Origin: OLB6 sp964620125
GTDB lineage: Bacteria; Bacteroidota; Ignavibacteria; Kapaibacteriales; Kapaibacteriaceae
Direction of reading: 5' to 3'
Length of the DNA: 64,000 bases
Assembly: GCA_964620125.1 (NCBI GenBank)
Contig: CAZUGQ010000008.1
Location: forward strand, 1 to 64,000
Positions 18,743 to 26,648 of the stretch are shown here, in pieces. Below the pieces are notes generated by a model, which worked only from the letters and a program-made list of their open reading frames with translations, ran no database searches and was not told where the DNA came from. The translations under genes were made by a program, and so were the position numbers. Each line of letters opens with the position of its first letter. Positions within the stretch are counted from its first letter, which is position 1.

Positions 18743-20122
18743 TTGTTGTCTTCTTTCACGAGTGTACAAGCTCGCGAGATAGACGTCATTGCAGACATCG
18801 TTCAGTTTCGTGGAGCAGCTGGACTAACACGCTGGGAGTTCCACTACGCCGTACCCGATACCACGTTTACATACGCCCTCGATACCTCCGGGTACGAGGG
18901 CGAATTGTTTTGTGAACTAGTTCTGGTTAACGAGAAGGCGGATTCAAGTATCGATCAGTGGATCACTGCAGCTAAGGCACTTGAATCAAAGCCCCCTCAC
19001 CGACACTTCTTTACTGGCGTTCGAAATCTTGAACTGTTACCCGGTCACTACACGGCCAAACTCTCCGTTCGCGATCTGGTTGATACATCAAGGAAGCTGC
19101 TCACTACCTTTGATACTGACGTTAGAGCCTTCGGTACACGCATAGACCTTAGCGACATTATGTTTACGCTGTCACGACGTGAGGGTGCTGGGCAGAACTT
19201 TACCCGTAACTCCGTAGATGCTGCTCCCAATCCCCGGCATGAGATGGTTGGAACCGATCCATCGATTTCGATCTACATGGAATGTTATCAGGCACTAGCC
19301 AATCATGTTGACACACTGGGTGTGAAGTTCGAGGTGTTGGATTATGTGAAACGCGACGTAATGACCTCGTACTCCAAACTCATCGGATCAAGCAATGGGC
19401 TGGTGATTCGCGAGGACATCCCCGCGGGAGCACTTCGCACTGGAGTATACAGTTTGGTTGTGAGTGTTCTTTCGAAAGATTTAGCTGAAACGTTTGCTTC
19501 GCGTGAGGAGCGATTTTATATCCTGAATCCTGAGTTGCCTCCGGAAGGATACATCGTGCTTACCGAAGAGCAGCGTTTTATGAATAGCGAGTGGGCAGTT
19601 CTCGTGGGCGACCAGCTAAAGCTTGAGATTGAACTGAGCAACGTACTCGCTACACGAGCAGAGAAGATTACGCTTGAAGGACTAAAGGATGAGCGAGCGC
19701 AGCAGCGATACTTATACAGGTTCTGGCAAACGCGAGATCCCGATCCCTCCACGTCGGTAAATGAGCGTTTGGACGAGTTCCGCAAGATGTATGCCCGGGC
19801 ACAGGCCTTCTATTCCAGTGCCGTATTCCGTGATGGTTGGCGTACTGATCGTGGTATAACACTCCTCCGGTATGGGGTGCCTACGCAGATAATACAACAC
19901 ATACAAACCATCGATACAAAGCCATACGAAGAGTGGTTCTATCAGAATCTGCAAGGTGGGGCATACTTCTACTTTGTAGACATGCAGCTCATGCAAAACC
20001 ATCAGCTTGTTCATAGCACGTTGATTGGCGAAATCCGCAATGAGAACTGGTTCAACCAGTATGCAAGAGCGTTCCAACCGGATCCCAATCCCACACGATC
20101 ACTACTTCCAACCGCACGGTAG
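18743..20122 (+). CDS. GWxTD domain-containing exported protein
   Basis: A protein of about 459 residues with the family signature in FRDGWRTDRGITLLRYGVP near residue 375. GWxTD proteins are FCB-specific, mostly exported and of unknown biochemical function. The start is problematic. The first normal start codon is TTG 18743, but that cuts off a textbook signal peptide (IKKVCITVALLSSFTSVQA) which is open upstream to a TAG at 18689 and contains no ATG, GTG or TTG. Translation may begin at ATA 18710 (overlapping the upstream TAG) or ATC 18716. A single base error in an original ATG is also possible. The gene is coupled to the PorV-like gene upstream. Confidence 0.78.
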   Translation: MLSSFTSVQAREIDVIADIVQFRGAAGLTRWEFHYAVPDTTFTYALDTSGYEGELFCELVLVNEKADSSIDQWITAAKALESKPPHRHFFTGVRNLELLPGHYTAKLSVRDLVDTSRKLLTTFDTDVRAFGTRIDLSDIMFTLSRREGAGQNFTRNSVDAAPNPRHEMVGTDPSISIYMECYQALANHVDTLGVKFEVLDYVKRDVMTSYSKLIGSSNGLVIREDIPAGALRTGVYSLVVSVLSKDLAETFASREERFYILNPELPPEGYIVLTEEQRFMNSEWAVLVGDQLKLEIELSNVLATRAEKITLEGLKDERAQQRYLYRFWQTRDPDPSTSVNERLDEFRKMYARAQAFYSSAVFRDGWRTDRGITLLRYGVPTQIIQHIQTIDTKPYEEWFYQNLQGGAYFYFVDMQLMQNHQLVHSTLIGEIRNENWFNQYARAFQPDPNPTRSLLPTAR

Positions 20123-21057
20123 TGCCAGCCGCTCACTACGTCCAGTCAATCATCCTTGGCGCACTCGGTTTGGTGTTGCGCTTATTACCTAGGGGAATGG
20201 TTGCGGTTGCAGGCAAACTGTTTGGAAGAGTGATGATGCTTCAAAGGCGCCGACGTCGGATTACCGAGTCGAACGTTTATCACGCATTCCCCGAATCTTC
20301 AAAGGAATGGCAGGGGGCTGTGGTGCATGGCTCTTACGAAAATCTCGGCATCACACTGGCAGAACTTCTGGTTGTGCCTTCGCTCACATCACATTCACTC
20401 ATGAGGCTTGTGAGCCTGAGCGGATTAGAGGAGGTGAAAGCGCGCGCTGAGAATGGCAAAGGCAGCATCCTTGTATCTGGGCACTTCGGCAACTGGGAAT
20501 ACATGGCCATGGCTGCCGGCGTACACCTGGGTGTGCCCCTCACCATCGTTACGCACCCACAGCGCAATGAGCGCGTGAACGAAACCCTGAACAGCTACCG
20601 CGCCAAGTTTGGCAACATTTTGGTGCCCATGCACGACGCTGCACGCACACTTATTCGCACTGTTAGGAATGGAGGAGTAGCTGCCTTCCTTGTTGATCAG
20701 CATGCCGTACCAGAACGCGACCCGTGGATCACATTCTTTGGGCGCACAACACCAACCTATGCTGCTCCTGCTGCTCTTGCCTTGCGACTCGGTGTGCCGA
20801 TGTACTTTGGCGTTGCAATCCGACACGATGATGGAACCTATCACGTCAACGTGCAGCCCGTTCCCATGGACGGACTCGATGCCAGCGAGGCATCAGTAGT
20901 CGAACTTACACGGCGTCATGTGATGATGCTTGAAAACGCCATACGTGAACATCCACACCTTTGGAGTTGGCAACACCGACGATGGCGCGAACCACAGCCC
21001 CCTTCCACCGCTCACGATGTGAATCGCAATGCGCAAACAACACAGACCAGCAGCTAA
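20122..21057 (+). CDS. LpxL/HtrB-family lipid A (lysophospholipid) acyltransferase
   Basis: A 311-residue inner-membrane acyltransferase that transfers a fatty acid to lipid A precursors or a related lipid. It starts at GTG 20122, sharing one base with the previous TAG. The HX4(D/E) catalytic motif is present as SGHFGNWEYMA, with the catalytic His and the Glu five residues later. DQHAVPERDPWITFFGR is the second conserved block of the family. A hydrophobic N-terminal anchor precedes it. The gene lies at the head of a tight run of envelope genes. The acyl donor and the exact position acylated cannot be read. Confidence 0.88.
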   Translation: MPAAHYVQSIILGALGLVLRLLPRGMVAVAGKLFGRVMMLQRRRRRITESNVYHAFPESSKEWQGAVVHGSYENLGITLAELLVVPSLTSHSLMRLVSLSGLEEVKARAENGKGSILVSGHFGNWEYMAMAAGVHLGVPLTIVTHPQRNERVNETLNSYRAKFGNILVPMHDAARTLIRTVRNGGVAAFLVDQHAVPERDPWITFFGRTTPTYAAPAALALRLGVPMYFGVAIRHDDGTYHVNVQPVPMDGLDASEASVVELTRRHVMMLENAIREHPHLWSWQHRRWREPQPPSTAHDVNRNAQTTQTSS

Positions 21058-21829
21058 GAAATCTTCACGCAGGCCAAGACTCAACCTGGAGGCTCCACCG
21101 CAGGAAGTCCGGTTGAACAAGGCCATTGCCGATGCCGGTGTTGCATCTCGGCGAGCAGCCGACGAGCTGATCTCTGCAGGCAAGGTTACCATCAATGGAA
21201 AGGTGTGTACCGAGCTTGGCCACAAGGTAAGTGCTCAAGACATTGTTGCCGTGAACGGTGAGCCCATTACCCGGTATAAACACCTCACGTATGTGCTTCT
21301 GAACAAACCCAAGGATGTGATAACCACTGCCAAGGATGAGCTGGGAAGAGCAACCGTGTTCGACATCGTTCGCTTGCGCACCAGACTCTTCACCGTGGGC
21401 AGACTGGATCGAAACACTACCGGTGTGCTCCTCCTAACGAACGATGGTGAACTGAGCAACAGACTCATGCATCCCCGGTATGGAATACCTCGAGTGTACT
21501 ACGCAACGGTTGATCATCCCATGGAACCCAAACATGCTGCTGCGATTGCACGAGGTGTGGAATTGGAGGATGGGCCTACACAACCGTGCGACGTAGTCAT
21601 CGATCCACGTGATCCACACAAAGTGATGCTCGAGATTCGTGAGGGCCGGAACCGAGAGGTGCGGCGCCTGTTCGAGCACTTTGGGTACGATGTGAAAAAG
21701 CTCGATAGAAAGCAGTACGCTTTCCTTACAACACGTGGGTTGGCTCGAGGTGAGTACCGACACCTAACGCGTGAAGAAGTCAGCGAACTGCGCAAGCTGG
21801 TTAAGCTGGACGGAGGCAAACGAGGGTGA
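21029..21829 (+). CDS. Pseudouridine synthase, RsuA/RluB/E/F family
   Basis: A 266-residue rRNA pseudouridine synthase. An S4 RNA-binding domain (~28-75, VRLNKAIADAGVASRRAADE) is followed by the catalytic domain with the signature GRLDRNTTGVLLLTNDGEL, where Asp127 is the catalytic nucleophile. GRNREVRRLFEHFGY is the second family block. It starts at ATG 21029 inside the last 29 nt of the acyltransferase gene; a shorter N-terminus would still keep the S4 domain. The family modifies 23S (RluB) or 16S (RsuA) rRNA; the S4 domain and basic N-tail fit RluB best. The stop overlaps the next GTG. Confidence 0.9.
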   Translation: MRKQHRPAAKKSSRRPRLNLEAPPQEVRLNKAIADAGVASRRAADELISAGKVTINGKVCTELGHKVSAQDIVAVNGEPITRYKHLTYVLLNKPKDVITTAKDELGRATVFDIVRLRTRLFTVGRLDRNTTGVLLLTNDGELSNRLMHPRYGIPRVYYATVDHPMEPKHAAAIARGVELEDGPTQPCDVVIDPRDPHKVMLEIREGRNREVRRLFEHFGYDVKKLDRKQYAFLTTRGLARGEYRHLTREEVSELRKLVKLDGGKRG

Positions 21830-23922
21830 ACTTCCTAAACCCGCTGGCCTTGCTCGGTTTGTTGGCTGCCGGCATCCCACTGCTTCTACACCTGCTCAAT
21901 CTTCGGCGATTACGCACGATTGAGTTCAGCACGCTACGTTTCCTCCAGCAGCTTCAGCAAACACAGGTGCGGAGGTTGCGGCTACAGCAGATTCTTCTGC
22001 TCATCCTACGAACACTCATCATCGTGTTTGCCGTTCTTGCCTTTGCCCGCCCAACCATACCAACACAACTGCCACTGCTCTCGAGCGCATCACGCGCAAG
22101 CGTGGTGATCTTGATAGACAACAGTGCCAGTATGGAAGCGGCAGATCAACGGGGGATGCGACTGCGGCAGGCACAAGATGCCGCCCTTCGCGTGGTTGAC
22201 ATGCTCAATGACGGTGATGAGGTTGCAGTGCTGCCTCTCGCCGGACGAGATCCGTTTTCAAGCATAGGATTTACCCGAACGTTTGCCTCTGCGCGAGAAT
22301 CCATCGAACGTATAGCCCTTGCATCAGAACGCGCAGATGTACCTGGTAGCCTGCAAACGGTGAACGATCTTCTTGCAGAAGCAGCTCATGCACATCGCGA
22401 GGTCTTCGTCATCAGCGATGCGCAGACGACAACCTTGGTTCGCAGCACGTCAGACACGGCCACCATTGTACAATCCGACGTTTCCATTTTTCTCCTTCGC
22501 ATCGGTGACGGACTTACCGGCTTGGAGCAGAATCTTTCTGTTGACTCCGTGCACCTGCATACGCTCCTTCCCCAGACCGACAAACCCCTCGAGGTTGAAG
22601 CATTCGTTCGAAATGGAAGTGACCGTGATGCAACAGGGGTGCTGGTCTCCATGGCATTTGATGGCGTTCGCACAGCACAGCGAGCCATCGACCTACCTGC
22701 TGCAACTACACGATCGGTTCTTCTTTCTGCTCCGGTTCAGCGGCGTGGCATCATCAGCGTTTCTGTTGAACTTGAAGACGATGCCATCGATGGCGACAAT
22801 GTGCGCCACCTTGCCGTGACCTTGCCTCCTGCCGCGCGTGTGGCGGTAGTTGGCAGTGGCATCGGAGCTACTCTGGTAGCCACGGCACTCTCTTTGCCTC
22901 CGGCCCAGGCAAGTGTTGGGTCCATTCGCCGAGTTCCTACAGCGGCAGCCGTTGCACCTCTGCTATCCAGCCTTGACGTAGTAGTGCTGGCTGACGGACC
23001 CATCACCGATACCGATGTAACGATGCTAATGCAGTTCATGCAGCGGGGAGGGGGCTTGGTAGTGTTTGCCTCCGATGAGCCAACCTTGCCTCGTTTAATT
23101 CAGGGAGCCGGCTTGTTGGCCCAGGCAATCAAGCAGGCAGAAAACGATGAACTGTGGTCTATTCGCACGATTGATGAGCGCCATCCCATGCTTGCAGGCG
23201 TGTTCAAGAATGAGCGAGAACGAAAGGTTGTGGAGAGTCCACGTATCAAACGACTTCTACCTGTTACAGGCGGCGTGGAGATTGCAAGTTGTGATGTGGG
23301 CGCGTTCATGTCGGAAGGAAGTGCTGGCCAAGGCCGAATGATTTTTGTTGGTGTAGGTATGGATGGGTCGTGGGGTCCTTTTGGCGGAACCGGACTGTTT
23401 CCTGCTACAATGGTTCGTGCAGCGTTGTATCTCTCTACATCCAAGCAGTCACAAATGTCTGTGCCCGTGAATGAGCTGATTACAGTTCAGCTCCCCACGC
23501 GCTACAGTGCCGAACCCACGTTTGTTATTACCGATGTTGATGGAATTCGAACGACCCTTCCTCCAGTGCGCCTACCGTCGAGTACATCTCTTTCCATTCC
23601 TGGACAGAATAAACCCGGTGTTGTTGGGATTCAAACTGCTGATAGTGTTCCGGTGATGGGAGTTACGATTCTTGCCCCTACGGACGAGAGTAGCTTGACC
23701 TATTTTTCAACTGAGGACTGGAAACGCCGTATTCAGCAACTCACTGTAGCCCCACAGCGAGTAATGGTGGCTGATGGGCGAACGATTATGGCTGCAGTGC
23801 GTGAGGCTCGCACCGGCTCCGAGCTGTGGCCGCTGCTAATCATCATCGCATTGTGTTGTGCCGTGGCTGAATCCGTGGTAGCCCGATATGGTGCCAGAGA
23901 GAACCAACAAATGCCTGCGTAA
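21826..23922 (+). CDS. BatA-like membrane protein with VWA domain
   Basis: A 698-residue protein. Residues 1-77 match the N-terminal BatA segment (MNFLNPLALLGLLAAGIPLL), with two membrane helices and the conserved basic loop LRRLRTIEFSTLRFL between them. A von Willebrand A domain follows from ~90, with an intact MIDAS core in VILIDNSASMEAADQ. The C-terminal half is periplasmic, with a glutamine-amidotransferase-like or GATase-1-like beta/alpha region (VVVLADGPITD). A final helix near 675-690 returns to the membrane. Proteins of this architecture are common in Bacteroidota near MoxR/Bat loci, but no moxR is present here. It starts at GTG 21826, overlapping the previous stop. Confidence 0.87.
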   Translation: MNFLNPLALLGLLAAGIPLLLHLLNLRRLRTIEFSTLRFLQQLQQTQVRRLRLQQILLLILRTLIIVFAVLAFARPTIPTQLPLLSSASRASVVILIDNSASMEAADQRGMRLRQAQDAALRVVDMLNDGDEVAVLPLAGRDPFSSIGFTRTFASARESIERIALASERADVPGSLQTVNDLLAEAAHAHREVFVISDAQTTTLVRSTSDTATIVQSDVSIFLLRIGDGLTGLEQNLSVDSVHLHTLLPQTDKPLEVEAFVRNGSDRDATGVLVSMAFDGVRTAQRAIDLPAATTRSVLLSAPVQRRGIISVSVELEDDAIDGDNVRHLAVTLPPAARVAVVGSGIGATLVATALSLPPAQASVGSIRRVPTAAAVAPLLSSLDVVVLADGPITDTDVTMLMQFMQRGGGLVVFASDEPTLPRLIQGAGLLAQAIKQAENDELWSIRTIDERHPMLAGVFKNERERKVVESPRIKRLLPVTGGVEIASCDVGAFMSEGSAGQGRMIFVGVGMDGSWGPFGGTGLFPATMVRAALYLSTSKQSQMSVPVNELITVQLPTRYSAEPTFVITDVDGIRTTLPPVRLPSSTSLSIPGQNKPGVVGIQTADSVPVMGVTILAPTDESSLTYFSTEDWKRRIQQLTVAPQRVMVADGRTIMAAVREARTGSELWPLLIIIALCCAVAESVVARYGARENQQMPA

Positions 23923-23931
23923 CTTCAGGTC

Positions 23932-24813
23932 ATGAACGTTCCGGGGCCTCATCCAGAACTCATCAGGCTGCGCCAGGCCTGCGATGAACATCGCGCTGTG
24001 CTTCGCGTTTGCTTAGAGGAATGGCACCGACTCACTATCGAGGAGCGACCACGATTGCTTAGGCTCTATGAACAGGCCTTTGGCGACTTGGAGCGCGAGC
24101 GCCAGAAGCTTGCCCTACAGAGTTCCGAGCTGTTCCGCAGAGTTGAGTTGCTCTCCATCAAGGTGGCTCGCGGAGAACAGCTTACACCCGACGTTGTTAG
24201 CTTAATCAATCAGGTGGTGGATGCTGAGTATGCGCGGTTCCGACGCCGCTTAAGGGCGGATATCACGTCACGTTCAAACGCGCCAACCGTGGCCGACGAT
24301 GATGACCGCGAGCTGGTGAAGATGTATCGTGTACTAGCAAAAAGGCTGCACCCCGATGCAGCGGGATCTCAGGATGAGATTGACGCCTGGCATCGTGCAC
24401 AGCGCGCCTACCTTGACAAGGATGCCTCTCGCCTCCGCGCCCTGCTTGCTGTGTTAGACGTAGAGGAACCAGACAGTACCGTGATGGACACGTGGTCACT
24501 TGAACGATGGCAACTGGAAGAAACACGACTGGCTGCACGTCGCAGACTTGAAGAGCGCAAGCTGAACAAGCTCCGAACCGAAGAACCATACTCCCTTGCA
24601 ACAGTACTCGATGATACTGAGTGGGTGAAACAGCATCGAAAAGATTTAGAGCTAGACATTAATGCGCGCAAGGTGGAAGTAAACGAGCATAGCAGACTGT
24701 ATGCTGAGCTCACAGCCGGTCTTGTTCCTTCAGGCGAGGATGCAATAAAGACAGCAGAACAACGCAGCTTTGACGAAGACTTCTTTGACAACACCTACTT
24801 TGGCGGACGCTAG
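23932..24813 (+). CDS. Coiled-coil protein with J-domain-like HPD segment
   Basis: A 293-residue soluble protein of unknown family. Residues ~1-110 are helical and charged. Residues ~122-160 read ELVKMYRVLAKRLHPDAAG, the helix II plus HPD loop of a DnaJ domain, followed by a further helix WHRAQRAYLDKD. A second long charged helical region (~185-260, rich in Arg/Glu/Leu) looks like a coiled coil. A J-domain in the middle of a coiled-coil protein suggests an Hsp70 co-chaperone for a specific client. It sits 9 nt after the BatA-like gene and 2 nt before the M61 peptidase gene. Confidence 0.7.
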   Translation: MNVPGPHPELIRLRQACDEHRAVLRVCLEEWHRLTIEERPRLLRLYEQAFGDLERERQKLALQSSELFRRVELLSIKVARGEQLTPDVVSLINQVVDAEYARFRRRLRADITSRSNAPTVADDDDRELVKMYRVLAKRLHPDAAGSQDEIDAWHRAQRAYLDKDASRLRALLAVLDVEEPDSTVMDTWSLERWQLEETRLAARRRLEERKLNKLRTEEPYSLATVLDDTEWVKQHRKDLELDINARKVEVNEHSRLYAELTAGLVPSGEDAIKTAEQRSFDEDFFDNTYFGGR

Positions 24814-24815
24814 AA

Positions 24816-26648
24816 ATGTACGACATCGAGCAACGGGATGCAGACCTTCTTGGTTCGACTGCAGACATAGAATACACACTGGACTTTACAAGGGCTTCGC
24901 AGCACCTGGTACACGTAACCATGCGTGTTCGAAACATCACAACTGAAACTGTTGTGCTGGTGATGCCTGCATGGTCTCCTGGCAGCTATAAGATTCGCGA
25001 TTACTCTGCTCACCAGGGCAACGTGGAAGTCTTTGTTGGAGATGCTCGTACCAAAGCCCCCTACCAGTGGCGCGACAAGCATTCGGTGGTGATTACTACC
25101 AATGGAGCATCGCGGGTAGAAGTATCGTATGTGGTGTACGGTCTTGAGCGCAGTGTTCGTACGAATCACATCAACCGTAACCATGCCTTTATCGTACCAA
25201 CGGCAACGCTGATGTACGTTGAAGGCCGCATGAATGAACACCATCACGTTGTGTTGCGCCATGACAGGCAGGTATGGCCGCACGTGTCCACACAACTTTC
25301 ACCGGTTACAACCGGCGATGGCGAAGTGCGCCTTGGAGCCAAGAACTATGACGTGCTTGCAGATTCACCGCTGGAGATTGGTGCTCATCAGGTGCGCTTG
25401 TTCACGGTGCAAGGCATACCGCATGAACTTGCTGTTACCGCGTCGCAACCAGTGGATGTAGACTGGTTGGTGGATCGTGTAACAACGATCGTTGAAACCG
25501 AAGCGCAGATCTTTGCTGGCCTTCCGTATGACCGATACGTGTTTATTGTGCAGGTGTATCCCGGTGCCGGGGGAGGGCTGGAGCATTCGCGATCATCCGT
25601 TAACGCTGTGGAGCCTGCAGCCTTTTTAGATAAGAGCAAGGCTGGTAAGCTGCTGTCACTGCTCTGCCATGAGTTCTTCCATGTTTGGAATGTGAAGCGC
25701 ATACGGCCTGTCGAGCTGGGTCCGTTTAACTATACATCCGAAGTGTACACACCAATGTTGTGGTTGGCAGAGGGTCTAACGTCGTACTACGACGACCTCC
25801 TCCACTACAGGTGCGGATTCTCTACGGAGAAGGAGTATCTGGACACTCTTGCCAACGAACATCTAGCAAAGCTGCTTCGTGTTCAAGGTCGATTCCGCAT
25901 GTCTGTGCGCGACAGCAGTCGGCTTGCCTGGGTGAAACTCTATCAGGCTGGAGCTGATGCCAATAACAGATTCCCTTCTTACTACCTGAAGGGCGGCGTA
26001 ATCATGTGGCTGCTGGATTTGTATATCATCTCGCACAGCGATGGCAAGGCAAGCATGGACGATGCGCTGCGAGCGTTGTGGCAGCGGTATCAACGTGATC
26101 CTGCAACGGGCTTAACGGAGGCGGAAACCATTGCCATCCTTGAACGAGCCACCAGTGTGCAGTTGCGAGAGCAGCTATTGAGTTGGCTTGATGGAACGGA
26201 AGAGCTGCCCATCGACGAAATCCTTGCACCTTTCGGCCTTACTCTCACTATTGAACCTCGTGGGCAGGAAACAAGCACCATCGGCGAAAAGGTGCCCTTT
26301 GCGAAGGTGCCACCGGATGTGTTCGTAGGTTGGACGCTCGCCGAAAAGTCTGGCGACGTTGTGGTTCGTGCCGTGGAGGACGACGGGCCAGCCCAACGGG
26401 CAGGGATAGGCGTTGATGATGAGATCCTGTCAATCAACGGACAACGAGTAACCTCCGTTTCTCATGTGGCTCAGCTCCTGGCAGCCAACGGTACAGGACC
26501 AGCAACAGTCCAAGCACAATGTGATGGGGTGATGTACACCACAGCGATCGCACCACAACATGATATGGTCGTAACCATTAGCTTCAGCGAGAATCTCACG
26601 GACCAACAGAAACACCTCACATCCGTCTGGCTGCGCCGCAATACATGA
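24816..26648 (+). CDS. M61 glycyl aminopeptidase family protein with PDZ domain
   Basis: A 610-residue metallopeptidase. The zinc motif HEFFH has ligands His285 and His289 with catalytic Glu286. The third ligand is Glu319 in WLAEGLTSYYDD, the signature of the M61 family. An N-terminal beta domain (~15-180) precedes it, and a PDZ domain lies at ~490-590 (VVRAVEDDGPAQRAGIGVDDEILSIN, quoted in part as GPAQRAGIGVDDEIL). No signal peptide is visible, so it is probably cytoplasmic. It overlaps the following lipoprotein gene by 4 nt. M61 enzymes remove N-terminal Gly or Ala from peptides; the actual substrate is unknown. Confidence 0.9.
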   Translation: MYDIEQRDADLLGSTADIEYTLDFTRASQHLVHVTMRVRNITTETVVLVMPAWSPGSYKIRDYSAHQGNVEVFVGDARTKAPYQWRDKHSVVITTNGASRVEVSYVVYGLERSVRTNHINRNHAFIVPTATLMYVEGRMNEHHHVVLRHDRQVWPHVSTQLSPVTTGDGEVRLGAKNYDVLADSPLEIGAHQVRLFTVQGIPHELAVTASQPVDVDWLVDRVTTIVETEAQIFAGLPYDRYVFIVQVYPGAGGGLEHSRSSVNAVEPAAFLDKSKAGKLLSLLCHEFFHVWNVKRIRPVELGPFNYTSEVYTPMLWLAEGLTSYYDDLLHYRCGFSTEKEYLDTLANEHLAKLLRVQGRFRMSVRDSSRLAWVKLYQAGADANNRFPSYYLKGGVIMWLLDLYIISHSDGKASMDDALRALWQRYQRDPATGLTEAETIAILERATSVQLREQLLSWLDGTEELPIDEILAPFGLTLTIEPRGQETSTIGEKVPFAKVPPDVFVGWTLAEKSGDVVVRAVEDDGPAQRAGIGVDDEILSINGQRVTSVSHVAQLLAANGTGPATVQAQCDGVMYTTAIAPQHDMVVTISFSENLTDQQKHLTSVWLRRNT

